A DNA stretch of 64,000 nucleotides, from positions 31,775-95,774 of the forward strand of contig SUYQ01000009.1 in the NCBI GenBank assembly GCA_015060325.1, written 5' to 3'. The translations under genes and the position numbers were made by a program. Source of the DNA: Bacteroidales bacterium (GTDB lineage Bacteria > Bacteroidota > Bacteroidia > Bacteroidales > UBA932). Shown here in pieces: positions 24,941 through 33,422 of this stretch (the stretch's first letter is position 1; each line of letters opens with the position of its first letter). The notes beneath the pieces were generated by a model. It worked only from the letters and a program-made list of their open reading frames with translations, did no database searches and was not told the DNA's origin.

Positions 24941-26809
24941 ATGGCTCAGTATATAGTATCAGCACGAAAGTACAGACCTGACTCATTCGGGACACTGATA
25001 GGTCAGGACAATATCGCCCAGACTCTGAAGAATTCCATCCTCAGAGACCAGTTGGCCCACGCATATCTTTTCTGCGGACCTCGAGGCGTCGGCAAGACTA
25101 CCACAGCCCGCATCTTTGCAAAGATGATAAACTGTTCCAATCCTTCCGAGGATATGGAACCATGCGGCACATGCGAGTCGTGCATGTCCTTTGCAGAGAA
25201 CCGTTCGTACTGTATCCATGAACTGGACGCGGCTTCCAACAATGGTGTGGAGGACATCAAGGCTCTCATGGATCAGGTGAGGATCCCTCCTCAGGTCGGC
25301 AATTACAGCGTATATATCATCGATGAGGTCCATATGCTGTCTCAGGCTGCCTTCAATGCTTTCCTCAAGACTTTGGAGGAACCGCCTGCACATGCCATCT
25401 TCATCCTTGCCACTACTGAGAAACATAAGATTCTGCCTACGATCCTGTCTCGTTGTCAGACCTATGACTTCAACAGGATTACTGTTGAGAATATCGTGAA
25501 GAACCTCCGTATGGTGGCTTCAAGCGAGAACATATCCATTGACGATGAGTCGCTTCACGTGATAGCCCATAAGGCTGACGGTGCCATGCGTGATGCCTTG
25601 ACCATATTTGACCAGACGGTCGCATTCTGTGGAACCGATGTCAAGTATCAGGACGTCCTGCGTAACCTGAATGTCCTCGATTATGAGTACAGCTTTTCTC
25701 TTGTGGATGCGTTCCTCAAGGGTGACTATTCTTCTGCTCTTCTTTCTTTTGACGAGATTCTGACAAAAGGCTTCAATGCTCTGCATTTCGTGGCTGCCCT
25801 GTCGTCTCATCTGCGTGACCTTATAGTCAGCAAGAGCGGGGGACTGGAGGCACTTCTTGAACTGCCGGATTCTCTTAAGAAAAGATATAAGGAGCAGTCA
25901 GACAGATGCAGTATGCAGTTCCTTTATGACGCACTGGCCGTGACAACTCAGTGTGAGTCCGGCTACCGTGCCAGCGTGAATCCACGTCTGCATATAGAGT
26001 TTGCTCTCATGCGACTTAGCTTCCTGATGGCCAGGCCATCTGCCCAGACAGTTGCCGCAGCGCCGGTCGTACAGGCCTCAACTCAGGCTCCAGCCCCAGC
26101 GCCAGCTCCGGCTTCAGTTCCAGCACCTACGCCTGCATCAACCCAGACACCAGCGCCAGCTCCGGTCCCAGCGCCAACCCAGACACCAGCCCCAGCTCCG
26201 GTCGCTGCGCCAAGCCAGACACCGGCACCAGTTACGGCTCCAGCACCAGCACCAGTTACGGCCCCAGCACCGGCGCCCGTTCAAACAGAAGCTGTCCCTC
26301 CCGTCACTGCACAGCCTCTGCAGGAGCCTGCTTCGCAGCCGCAGCGACGCACTCGTGCAACTCGTGCAGCCGCTGTGTCAGTCATGTCGATGGCAGGATC
26401 GGACAAGCAGACCGATGAACCTGCTCAGGAATCAGGATTGCCTACAGATGATGTGATCAAGGCAAAATGGCCTGAACTGGCTGCAAATTATGCTTCCAAA
26501 CCGCGTCTGGCCAGCATGTTGAGCACCACGACCCTCACTGTGACAGGAGACGCAGCCGAAAAGGTCGTGACTTTCCGTGTCGTTAACGATGCGCAGAAAG
26601 AGTGGGTAGAGTCCAAGTTGTTACATGAACTCGAAGGAACTTTCCGTAAAATAGTCGGTTCTTCTAAAATATATCTGCGTGTTGACGTGACTCCGGATGA
26701 TGCTCCGCAGGAAAAGATATATATGCCTAGCGACAAAGCCAAGGAACTTATGGCTGACAATACCGAGGTCAAGAATCTTGTGAAGGATCTGGGACTGGAT
26801 ATCAAATAG
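24941..26809 (+). CDS. dnaX: DNA polymerase III subunit gamma/tau
   Basis: Clamp-loader ATPase of the replisome. Walker A is GPRGVGKTTTARIFAK (about residue 45), the zinc module is CSNPSEDMEPCGTCESC, Walker B is VYIIDEVHMLS, and the SRC motif is TILSRCQ. After domain III (about residue 365) comes a linker of roughly 80 residues made almost only of Ala, Pro, Gln, Thr and Val (APAPAPAPASVPAP type). A tau-like C-terminal domain follows (DDVIKAKWPELAANYASKPRLASML). The linker DNA is a low-complexity repeat likely to vary in length. No A-rich frameshift site for a short gamma form was noticed. lptB follows after 23 bases. Confidence 0.95.
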   Translation: MAQYIVSARKYRPDSFGTLIGQDNIAQTLKNSILRDQLAHAYLFCGPRGVGKTTTARIFAKMINCSNPSEDMEPCGTCESCMSFAENRSYCIHELDAASNNGVEDIKALMDQVRIPPQVGNYSVYIIDEVHMLSQAAFNAFLKTLEEPPAHAIFILATTEKHKILPTILSRCQTYDFNRITVENIVKNLRMVASSENISIDDESLHVIAHKADGAMRDALTIFDQTVAFCGTDVKYQDVLRNLNVLDYEYSFSLVDAFLKGDYSSALLSFDEILTKGFNALHFVAALSSHLRDLIVSKSGGLEALLELPDSLKKRYKEQSDRCSMQFLYDALAVTTQCESGYRASVNPRLHIEFALMRLSFLMARPSAQTVAAAPVVQASTQAPAPAPAPASVPAPTPASTQTPAPAPVPAPTQTPAPAPVAAPSQTPAPVTAPAPAPVTAPAPAPVQTEAVPPVTAQPLQEPASQPQRRTRATRAAAVSVMSMAGSDKQTDEPAQESGLPTDDVIKAKWPELAANYASKPRLASMLSTTTLTVTGDAAEKVVTFRVVNDAQKEWVESKLLHELEGTFRKIVGSSKIYLRVDVTPDDAPQEKIYMPSDKAKELMADNTEVKNLVKDLGLDIK

Positions 26810-26832
26810 AAATATCTTTAAAGTGCAGTAAG

Positions 26833-27645
26833 ATGAAACTACGTTGCGAAAATCTTGTAAAGAAATACGGACACAGGACGGTGGTGAAAGGTGTCTCAAT
26901 GGAAGTCAATCAAGGCGAGATCGTAGGATTCCTCGGCCCCAATGGAGCCGGAAAGACTACCAGTTTCTACATGATGACAGGACTTGTCGTTCCTAATTCG
27001 GGAAAGATATTTCTAGATGATAGGGAAATCACGAAACTGCCGATGTATAAACGTTCACAACTTGGCATCGGTTACCTTGCACAGGAGGCCTCTGTTTTCC
27101 GTCACATGTCAGTTGAGGACAATATAATGTCTGTCATGGAGATGTCAAAGCAGTTCTCAAGGGCGGAAAGAAAACAGCGTCTGGAAGACCTGCTGGATGA
27201 ATTCAACCTGCATAAGGTCCGCAAGAGCAAGGGTATCCAGCTGTCCGGTGGAGAGAGACGCCGATGCGAAATCGCAAGGGCTCTGGCAATAGACCCTAAG
27301 TTCATCCTTCTGGATGAGCCTTTTGCAGGAGTAGACCCTATTGCAGTGGAAGACATTCAGTATATCATTGCAAAACTGAAATACAAGAACATCGGTGTCA
27401 TCATCACTGACCATAACGTCGGTGAGACCCTTGCCATCATTGACAGAGCCTATCTTTTGTATGAGGGATCCATTCTTCAGCAAGGTACTCCAGAGGCACT
27501 TGCTGCAGATGATGACGTACGCACCAAATACCTCGGTTCGAACTTCGTGCTGAAACGTTCCGACGCGTTCCTTCGTGCCGCGGCCGGCGGACCACAACGC
27601 ATCAATACTCAGGAAGAACATGACGCAATGAAGGCTGCTGAATGA
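26833..27645 (+). CDS. lptB: LPS export ABC transporter ATP-binding protein
   Basis: Cytoplasmic ATPase that drives lipopolysaccharide extraction with LptFG. Walker A is GPNGAGKTTSFYMMTG, the Q-loop region is YLAQEASVFRHMSVEDN, the signature is LSGGERRRCEIARAL, Walker B is FILLDEPFAGVDPIAV, and the switch His is in ITDHNVGETL. Its 270 residues are slightly longer than typical (about 240), with a C-terminal tail (NTQEEHDAMKAAE). It is likely in one operon with dnaX and is followed by a terminator overlapping its stop codon. Confidence 0.94.
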   Translation: MKLRCENLVKKYGHRTVVKGVSMEVNQGEIVGFLGPNGAGKTTSFYMMTGLVVPNSGKIFLDDREITKLPMYKRSQLGIGYLAQEASVFRHMSVEDNIMSVMEMSKQFSRAERKQRLEDLLDEFNLHKVRKSKGIQLSGGERRRCEIARALAIDPKFILLDEPFAGVDPIAVEDIQYIIAKLKYKNIGVIITDHNVGETLAIIDRAYLLYEGSILQQGTPEALAADDDVRTKYLGSNFVLKRSDAFLRAAAGGPQRINTQEEHDAMKAAE

Positions 27646-27656
27646 TCAGCGGCCTT
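27631..27656 (+). terminator. Terminator overlapping the lptB stop codon
   Basis: An 11-bp stem AAGGCTGCTGA/TCAGCGGCCTT (one G-T wobble) with a 4-base loop that includes part of the stop codon, followed by CATTATTATT. Confidence 0.55.
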
Positions 27657-27773
27657 CATTATTATTACTGCGCCGGCAGTTCATGTGCAGTGCTCCAGCA
27701 TCTTCTTTCCGCACTCGTCCCATGCTCGTGCTGCGCAGTCTCGCATTCTCGCGTTCTCGCGTTCGCTATGCTG

Positions 27774-27880
27774 CTGTCGTCAATAAAATGCCCGATTCTT
27801 TGACGTCGTAAGGCAAAAACAGCTGTTTTCGCTCTAAAACAACACCTGTCGTCAAAGAATCGGGCATTTTATTGACGTCG
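27774..27880. repeat. REP-like double palindrome next to the RAYT gene
   Basis: Two 28-base halves (27778-27805 and 27850-27877), each bounded by CGTCAA and TTGACG-type ends, are exact reverse complements of each other. They are separated by 44 bases containing TCGTAAGGCAAAAAC. The start CTGTCGTCAATAAAATGCC and the middle block recur at 30659. It lies 12 bases from the 3' end of the transposase gene. Confidence 0.85.
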
Positions 27881-27892
27881 CCAGATAGTCAG

Positions 27893-28822
27893 CTACAGTC
27901 TTTCGTCCTGCAGTGCCAGGCACCGACGTATCTGGACTGCCGGGGCATGGTGTTTCCGCATCAGGAACAGAGCGATCCGTTTCTTTTCCTGTTCTGACAG
28001 TTCATATATAGATTTCTTTCCCGACCTGACCACGATGTCTGTGTCTATTTCCTTGCAGAGCTGTATGTCTGTCACTGCGTTATAGTTGAATCGTCCGTAC
28101 TCATTGACAAGCAATGTCTTGATGTCCTGGCAGGTGTTTTCGCTTTCTATGTCCGACAAGGTTATGGGCTTTTGTCCGTTATCGTCCTGCAGCTGTTCCT
28201 TTTCCCATTTCTCTCCGGAAAGTCTGTTCATATAATATAGAAATGAACGTGCGGTGGAAAACTGATGCTCCACGTCTGCAACATCAATGGCACACTCGGG
28301 AAGTATCATGCCGGATTTGTCCATCTTGAAGGTTTTGGGCAAGGACTGATGGCGCGGAAGATAACGGTATTCGGATTTCTCCGGAAGGCATTCATAATCA
28401 TTCTCCCAACCAAAATCTTTACGGAACAATGCACGAATGGATGAATACGGATATCCGAAAGGTGTACCGGCAACACCATGGTGCATAGGGTTGCGCAAGA
28501 TATATGCAATTGCTGTCAACAGATGGTATAGTCCATTGATCTCAAGTTTGAAGAATTCCGGCTCGCCTAAGTGTCCCCGTCTTCCGTATTTTGAGTTGAA
28601 GTAACGGGTATACTTATACCAGAATGCTTGGAACAGCTTTTCGGGATCCTTAGTCCGGATACATAGATGTACGTGATTTGACATAAAGACGTATGCCAAT
28701 AGAGGAGCCTCAAACCTGTAGGCAGTCAGACATAGGCAATTGATGCCCCTGATAAAATCTTCTTTGCATCTGAACAGAGTTTCGTTCTTGGATGACAGAC
28801 ATAAGTGATAAGTTTTCTTCAT
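27893..28822 (-). CDS. REP-associated tyrosine transposase (RAYT, Y1_Tnp family)
   Basis: This 309-residue protein has an N-terminal Y1 HUH-type domain. The HUH motif is SNHVHLCIRT at about residue 50, and the likely catalytic Tyr lies in the region AIAYILRNPMHHG. A C-terminal extension (about 200-309) ends in a helix-turn-helix-like EKKRIALFLMRKHHAPAVQIRRCL. Such enzymes are single-copy domesticated relatives of IS200/IS605 transposases thought to spread REP palindromes. Two matching REP-like elements lie nearby (27774 and 30659). No IS ends or target duplication were noticed. Upstream is an A-rich 120-base stretch. Confidence 0.87.
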   Translation of the reverse strand: MKKTYHLCLSSKNETLFRCKEDFIRGINCLCLTAYRFEAPLLAYVFMSNHVHLCIRTKDPEKLFQAFWYKYTRYFNSKYGRRGHLGEPEFFKLEINGLYHLLTAIAYILRNPMHHGVAGTPFGYPYSSIRALFRKDFGWENDYECLPEKSEYRYLPRHQSLPKTFKMDKSGMILPECAIDVADVEHQFSTARSFLYYMNRLSGEKWEKEQLQDDNGQKPITLSDIESENTCQDIKTLLVNEYGRFNYNAVTDIQLCKEIDTDIVVRSGKKSIYELSEQEKKRIALFLMRKHHAPAVQIRRCLALQDERL

Positions 28823-28956
28823 GTTTTTTTGCCATGAAGATATAACCGGTCACGATCAACCTGTTTAAAAAAAAGAAAAACCTGCTTTAAAAAAGAGAAA
28901 AAATTTAAAGAAAAAGAAAAATGTGGCGATGAACTGTTATGATAGGTAAAATTTGC

Positions 28957-28964
28957 TAACTTTG
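28957..28964 (+). promoter_or_regulatory. Promoter -7 element (TAACTTTG) of the structured RNA
   Basis: A TAnnTTTG match placing transcription start at about 28970, exactly where the predicted closing stem of the RNA begins. Confidence 0.6.
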
Positions 28965-28969
28965 TTGCA

Positions 28970-29239
28970 CTTGACGGAGGCCTTTGGGGGCGCTGTCAGC
29001 TATAAATAAAGACGTTACTTGACGTTTGTCTACTGAACTCAAACTTCGCAACTTTGATTTTCAACAAGTAGATAAGGCAGCAGGAACGTCCATTTCTGGT
29101 GTATATTCATACGCCATGTTTTTGCGTGGTGGTACAGTATATTCATCTGGCGTGGGCTTCTTCGTTGCTTATCCTTGTTGATGGGCAATGCGAAGGCCCG
29201 AGTTCAGGATGAGCAAAGTAAGACTCCCACGTCTTTTTT
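28970..29239 (+). ncRNA. Probable structured RNA of about 270 nt (small RNA or long regulatory leader)
   Basis: A 464-base gap between the transposase and the next gene holds a promoter, nested stems and an intrinsic terminator. The 5' end CTTGA (28970) and GGCCTT (28979) can pair with AAGGCC (29193) and TCAGG (29204) as a closing stem. Inside are GACGTT/AACGTC, TCTACT (29029)/AGTAGA (29067), a perfect 8-bp hairpin TGGTGTAT/ATACGCCA (29097-29116) and a 15-position stem 29154-29168/29185-29199 with 13 pairs. The end is AAGAC-TCCCAC-GTCTT followed by a T-run. The size and closed shape would suit a 6S-like or other housekeeping RNA. It could also be an attenuator for the gene at 29287. I do not recognise the family. 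Confidence 0.55.
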
Positions 29240-29286
29240 GTGAACAGCCGAATCCGGAAGTCTGGCGGCAGAATATACACCCTATT

Positions 29287-29814
29287 ATGTTAAAAAAGTT
29301 TTTACTGGTTATGGCTGTTGCACTTGGTTCTGGTGCAATAGCTTCTGCTCAGAAGGTTGACAGGATCGAGACAACTGTCGATTACATGGAATCATCTGCC
29401 CGTTACATGGAGCCGTCTCAGAACATAATGACCACCCCGATGATCGCAGATCTTGAGGTTGTAGGTGGCTCTGTCTCATACACGGAAAGCGAAGCGTTCA
29501 AGAACTATGAGGTTACAGAAGAACTGACCCATCTTGTCCCAGGATTCAAGAGAATCGCGCTCTCTCGTGCTGCCCGTGCTCATAAGGCGGATGTCATTAT
29601 CGGCGCCATGATCGATGTCATCACAAACGAAAACGGCCGACTTGAAATCACAATTACAGGCTATCCTGCAAGATATACCAATTTCAGAAACGCAACGAGT
29701 GACGATATGGACCTAGTGAAGAAAGGGCAGACAGTCATCCTCGACAACAGCAGCAATGTGCTTGACACACCTGACCAGCAGATTAAAGTGGAAGATACAA
29801 AGCATAAGAAATGA
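29287..29814 (+). CDS. Small secreted protein of unknown function
   Basis: The track ORF starts at 29188 inside the RNA terminator region. The ATG at 29287 (MLKKFLLVMAVALGSGAIASAQ) gives a normal signal peptide, so 175 residues are annotated. The mature protein has a compact middle (FKRIALSRAARAHKADVIIGAMIDVI) and a conserved-looking ITGYPARYTNFR motif, and is probably periplasmic. I do not recognise a named family. Its stop overlaps the next start (ATGA), so the two proteins are translationally coupled and may work together. Confidence 0.7.
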   Translation: MLKKFLLVMAVALGSGAIASAQKVDRIETTVDYMESSARYMEPSQNIMTTPMIADLEVVGGSVSYTESEAFKNYEVTEELTHLVPGFKRIALSRAARAHKADVIIGAMIDVITNENGRLEITITGYPARYTNFRNATSDDMDLVKKGQTVILDNSSNVLDTPDQQIKVEDTKHKK

Positions 29815-30650
29815 AAAGGCTGATTTTTATAACTGCATTGCTTGTTGTGTCTTTTGCATCTGAGGCACAAGTGGTTATCCGCCCAAATAAGGATGATAAT
29901 GTGAAGACCGTATCTTATACAGTAGTCAAGAAGGAAGTTATCTACAAGGAACGACAGCTACATGATGTTACACCAGGTTTCCAGCAGTTTGTAGAAGTTT
30001 CCCCGAAGATTGACCTCTGGGACTCAGAAAAAGGGCATACCGGTATAAACTATATCGGCGGATGGCGCTTCAACAACTGGCTGTTTGTCGGTGCCGGAAC
30101 CGGACTGGAATTTGCACATAGCGTGGCTCACGGTGCAAGACAGCACATTGGAGGGGCTATTGAGATATATACTGAATATTGGCCTCATTTGCCCGCTGAG
30201 TTAAATGAGTTAAATATCAATACATTTGGATCAGTGAATCTTATATCTGTTCCCTTGTATGCGCATATCAGAACTTATTACATGAGAACAGCATGGGCCC
30301 CTTACTCTTCTGTTTCTCTTGGAGGTAGACTGGCTCCCAAAGACTCCGGAATCTACTTTGATTTTTCAACCGGCGTCGATTACCGGGTGAATGATAAAAT
30401 GCATGCTTATCTTTCTATAGGTTTCTGGCTTTCGAAGTTCAGAGATATAGATATAGATATCTATTCCTACTCCTACTCCCATTTTAAATATGGACGCTAT
30501 GAGACCTGTTCCGATCTATTGTGCCCATATCATGGTGAGAAGGACAGTTATGGCGATTATGTCAACCATTATCATTTCTCGTTCACGGATATGTTTAATG
30601 AAAGAGAGATTTATGGAGGTCTCTCGTTCCGCTTAGGAGTTTCGTTTTAA
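29811..30650 (+). CDS. Outer-membrane beta-barrel-like secreted protein
   Basis: This 279-residue protein has a signal peptide (MKRLIFITALLVVSFASEAQ). Alternating hydrophobic/polar strands rich in Tyr, Trp and Gly (GINYIGGWRFNNWLFVGAGTGLEFAHS, KMHAYLSIGFWLSKF) end in GGLSFRLGVSF. A C-terminal Phe after a beta strand is typical of outer-membrane barrels. It overlaps the preceding gene by 4 bases. Function unknown; a small barrel partnered with the upstream periplasmic protein is an inference. Confidence 0.65.
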   Translation: MKRLIFITALLVVSFASEAQVVIRPNKDDNVKTVSYTVVKKEVIYKERQLHDVTPGFQQFVEVSPKIDLWDSEKGHTGINYIGGWRFNNWLFVGAGTGLEFAHSVAHGARQHIGGAIEIYTEYWPHLPAELNELNINTFGSVNLISVPLYAHIRTYYMRTAWAPYSSVSLGGRLAPKDSGIYFDFSTGVDYRVNDKMHAYLSIGFWLSKFRDIDIDIYSYSYSHFKYGRYETCSDLLCPYHGEKDSYGDYVNHYHFSFTDMFNEREIYGGLSFRLGVSF

Positions 30651-30658
30651 TCTTCCAC

Positions 30659-30766
30659 CTGTCGTCAATAAAATGCCTGTTTTATTGACGTCGTAAGGCA
30701 AAAACGATCTGTTTGTGCCCAAAATTCCTCCTGTCGTCAAAAAAAAGAGCGGTTTTTTTGACGACA
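30659..30766. repeat. REP-like double hairpin, second copy
   Basis: It shares CTGTCGTCAATAAAATGCC and TCGTAAGGCAAAAAC with 27774-27880. Here each half is its own perfect 11-bp hairpin: CGTCAATAAAA/TTTTATTGACG (30663-30690) and CGTCAAAAAAA/TTTTTTTGACG (30735-30763). Confidence 0.85.
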
Positions 30767-30854
30767 AGCCGGAAGGCCGAAACACGTGAGACTGGAAGCG
30801 CATGAGAATAGCGAGATCAGAATGGCAGGGCACGCGAAACCGACAGGATACAAA

Positions 30855-30888
30855 AACAGCTGTCAGGGTTACAACTCTGACAGCTGTT
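30855..30888 (-). terminator. Intrinsic terminator of the cmk-ispH-efp operon
   Basis: A 12-bp stem AACAGCTGTCAG/CTGACAGCTGTT with a 10-base loop. On the minus strand it is followed by TTTTG. It lies 22 bases past the efp stop. Confidence 0.85.
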
Positions 30889-30910
30889 GATATTTATGCG
30901 TTCGAAAAGA

Positions 30911-31477
30911 TTACTTCACGCGCTCGCCGTATGAACGGTCGGTTGTGTTGACGCGGATTCTCTCACCGATGTTGATGAAGAGAGGTGCCATGATGATTGC
31001 ACCGGTCTCGAGAGTAACCTCCTTCTGTGCGTTTGTAGAAGCTGTGTCACCCTTTACTGCAGGCTCGGTGTATGTCACCTCAAGCTCGACGTAAGTAGGG
31101 AGCTCGCAAGTGAGGCAGCGCTCCTCGTCAGCAAGGAACATCATCTCTACGTGCTGTCCTTCCTTCATGAGGTCTGCGTTGTCAACGAGAGCAGCATCGA
31201 GGTGGATCTGCTCGTAAGTCTCCTCATGCATGAAGTTGAAACCGTCCTCATCCTTGTAAAGGAACTGGTATGGTCTTCTCTCGACGTTGATAGTCTCGAT
31301 CTTAGCACCTGCTGTGAAAGTGTTCTCGAGAATACGTCCGTTCTCAAGGTTTCTGAGTTTGCTCTTTACGAAAGCCGGTCCCTTACCTGGTTTTACATGC
31401 TGGAACCATACGATCTGGCATGGCTTTCCGTTGAAGTTGAGATAAAGTCCGTTTTTGAAATCAGCTGTTGTTGCCAT
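30911..31477 (-). CDS. efp: Elongation factor P
   Basis: This 188-residue factor relieves ribosome stalling at polyproline. The KOW-like domain I carries the modifiable loop KPGKGPAF with Lys32 at the tip. The OB domains follow (TFTAGAKIETINVERRPYQFLYKDEDGFNFMHEETYEQ), and the C-terminal INIGERIRVNTTDRSYGERVK is the usual ending. The Lys loop tip suggests a lysine-type modification; no modification enzyme gene is in the window. It is the last gene after cmk and ispH, 28 bases downstream of ispH. Confidence 0.96.
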   Translation of the reverse strand: MATTADFKNGLYLNFNGKPCQIVWFQHVKPGKGPAFVKSKLRNLENGRILENTFTAGAKIETINVERRPYQFLYKDEDGFNFMHEETYEQIHLDAALVDNADLMKEGQHVEMMFLADEERCLTCELPTYVELEVTYTEPAVKGDTASTNAQKEVTLETGAIIMAPLFINIGERIRVNTTDRSYGERVK

Positions 31478-31505
31478 AAAATATTGTTATTTGATTGTTA
31501 ATGAA

Positions 31506-32501
31506 TTATTCTTTTTCTCCGTCTGCAAATTTCTCTTCCCATGCAGGAACATATTTGTTCAGGTCCAGAATGTATTCTGCCACTTCCTCCAGAAGCCATT
31601 TGGGCGTAGAGGTAGCTCCGCATACGCCTACCTTGTCATCCGCGCGGAACCATTCTCTTTTTATCTCTGATACGGAGTCTATGTGATAAGTTCTGATATT
31701 CATTGACTTACATAGGTCGCACAGCACTTTGCCGTTTGAACTCGCTTTGCCTGACACAAAGATGATGATATCATGTTCAAGCGCAAATCTGGAAAGTCTT
31801 TCATGACGTGTGGCCACTTGAGCACATATCGTTTCGTGGATGACCAGAAGACGTCTGCCTCTGAATCTTTCTATTGAAAGCTCATTATATTCGGCCATCA
31901 TTTCCTCTAGTCTTGAGCAGAGTCTTGAGTATTCTGCGGGGCTTTTCGTGGTCTGGCTGAATATCTCGGTAGGGACATCAAGTTTTATCTGGCCGTTTTG
32001 AACTGCATCTTCCAGCATCGCAATATTTTCAATCACTGTTGCTGTCCCGTCTGTCTGCCCCATCAGACCAAGCACTTCGGCATGACCGATTTTCCCGAAG
32101 ATGATGATCTGTCCTCGCCCTGCCTCCTTCTGATAGGCATAAGCTTCCTTTATCCGTTTCTGAAGTTTGAGCACTACCGGACAAGTGCAGTCTATTACGT
32201 TGAATCCCAACCTTTCAGCTGTCATGTATGTCTGTGGGGGTTCTCCATGGGCACGGATGAGAAGGTATTCTCCCTGAGCGTTTACCATTTCTCCGAGGTC
32301 TTCCTTGTCGATGGTCACCAATCCTTGATTGATGAGTCTTGAGAGTTCTGCGTCATTGTGCACTATCGCTCCAAGAGAGTAGAGACGCTTGCTCTCATCT
32401 CCTGCATCGTGTGCTCTTTTCAGAAACTCTTCAGCTGTAGAAATAGCCCTGATGACACCTGCGCAAAATCCTGAATTGCTGTCTATATCAACTGTAAGCA
32501 T
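31506..32501 (-). CDS. ispH: 4-hydroxy-3-methylbut-2-enyl diphosphate reductase
   Basis: Last step of the MEP isoprenoid pathway, an iron-sulfur enzyme in the cytoplasm. Its 331 residues contain the cluster Cys residues in GFCAGVIRAI (Cys13), DCTCPVVLKLQ and GVCGATSTPKWL. The catalytic Glu/Thr segment ETICAQVATRHERL lacks the usual TQTT look but is in the expected place. The insert EEMMAEYNELSIERFRGRRLLVIHETICAQ is somewhat long. It starts 9 bases after cmk, and the cmk-ispH pairing on one transcript is typical of Bacteroidota. Confidence 0.92.
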   Translation of the reverse strand: MLTVDIDSNSGFCAGVIRAISTAEEFLKRAHDAGDESKRLYSLGAIVHNDAELSRLINQGLVTIDKEDLGEMVNAQGEYLLIRAHGEPPQTYMTAERLGFNVIDCTCPVVLKLQKRIKEAYAYQKEAGRGQIIIFGKIGHAEVLGLMGQTDGTATVIENIAMLEDAVQNGQIKLDVPTEIFSQTTKSPAEYSRLCSRLEEMMAEYNELSIERFRGRRLLVIHETICAQVATRHERLSRFALEHDIIIFVSGKASSNGKVLCDLCKSMNIRTYHIDSVSEIKREWFRADDKVGVCGATSTPKWLLEEVAEYILDLNKYVPAWEEKFADGEKE

Positions 32502-32510
32502 AATTTCCTT

Positions 32511-33191
32511 TTAGCAATTGAAGCGTTTCTGTATTACTTCCTTGAGCCATTCCATCTGGTCATCGATTGTCATGTTCGAATTGTCCAGAACAAGTGCGTC
32601 GTCAGCTTTTGTCAGAGGTGATACCTCCCGATGAGAATCGATGTAGTCACGCTCCTGAAGGTTCTTAAGCACTTCCTGAAGGTCGGCGTGATCTCCTTTA
32701 GCATTCATTTCCGCCAATCTTCTTTGGGCTCGGATCATAGGGTCGGCTGTCATGAATAATTTAAGTTCGGCTTCAGGGAACACTGTTGTGCCGATGTCCC
32801 GACCGTCCATTACGACCCTTTTGTTGCGGCCGAATTCCCGGAGCTTTCTGTCGACATAGTTTCGGACCTGAGGTACTGCCGCTATCGGACTCACCTTTCC
32901 TGCAACTTCCAATGATCTGATTTCATTTTCGATGCATCTGTCTCCAATATAAGTGCCGCCTTTGCCGAAATGCAGGTCAAGTTCTTCCAATGCACCTGTC
33001 AGAGCCGGAATGTCAATAGTACAGTCTTCGTTGATGAGTCTTTTCTCAATTGCAAAGAGTGTTACCCCCCTGTACAGGGCTCCGGAATCAAGATATAGGA
33101 AACCGAACTCGTTTGCCACGATTTTTGCAAAGGAGCTTTTTCCTGTGGATGAGTAGCCGTCAATGGCGATTATAATATCAGGTACCTGCAT
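32511..33191 (-). CDS. cmk: Cytidylate kinase
   Basis: Phosphorylates CMP/dCMP. The P-loop is IDGYSSTGKSSFAK at about residue 9, the substrate site is YLDSGALYRGVTLFAI, and GRDIGTTVFPEAELKLFMTAD is the CMP-kinase signature. The C-terminal helix is DDQMEWLKEVIQKR. Its 226 residues are usual. It is the first gene of cmk-ispH-efp, with a promoter at 33212. Confidence 0.95.
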   Translation of the reverse strand: MQVPDIIIAIDGYSSTGKSSFAKIVANEFGFLYLDSGALYRGVTLFAIEKRLINEDCTIDIPALTGALEELDLHFGKGGTYIGDRCIENEIRSLEVAGKVSPIAAVPQVRNYVDRKLREFGRNKRVVMDGRDIGTTVFPEAELKLFMTADPMIRAQRRLAEMNAKGDHADLQEVLKNLQERDYIDSHREVSPLTKADDALVLDNSNMTIDDQMEWLKEVIQKRFNC

Positions 33192-33211
33192 AGAAGTTTC
33201 TTATATCCGGG

Positions 33212-33219
33212 CAAAATTA
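33212..33219 (-). promoter_or_regulatory. Promoter -7 element (TAATTTTG) of cmk-ispH-efp
   Basis: A minus-strand TAnnTTTG match 21 bases before the cmk ATG. Confidence 0.6.
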
Positions 33220-33278
33220 TAAAATATTGTGTAAACTCCCAAAAATGTCGATATTTGTAAACGTGAATTTGACTAATA

Positions 33279-33401
33279 AAGTCCCTTTCCCGAGGAAAGG
33301 GGTTTGGGGAAAGGGTAACGTACAGATTTTCATATTATAGTCCGACCTTCCCAGAATCCTCCAGTCAGATCCAACCATTAAAATAAATAATACATTAGAA
33401 A
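33279..33401 (+). repeat. 123-bp direct repeat upstream of the regulator gene, copy A
   Basis: Starts AAGTCCCTTTCCCGAGG and ends AATACATTAGAAA. It contains a stem CCCTTTCCC/GGGAAAGGG. It is identical to 33423-33545 except for one base (CCCAGAATC against CCCAAAATC). Confidence 0.92.
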
Positions 33402-33422
33402 GAATTTAAGCGAAGCGATAGT

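Noticed and set aside
26052-26456. Second ORF inside the dnaX linker (QPQLRLQHQ type)
   Set aside because: It is an out-of-frame reading of the low-complexity Ala/Pro linker.
28970-29239. Identification of the RNA as tmRNA or RNase P RNA
   Set aside because: There is no tRNA-like CCA end, no tag ORF, and no GAGGAAAGTCC-type core. A 6S-like identity is possible but not shown.
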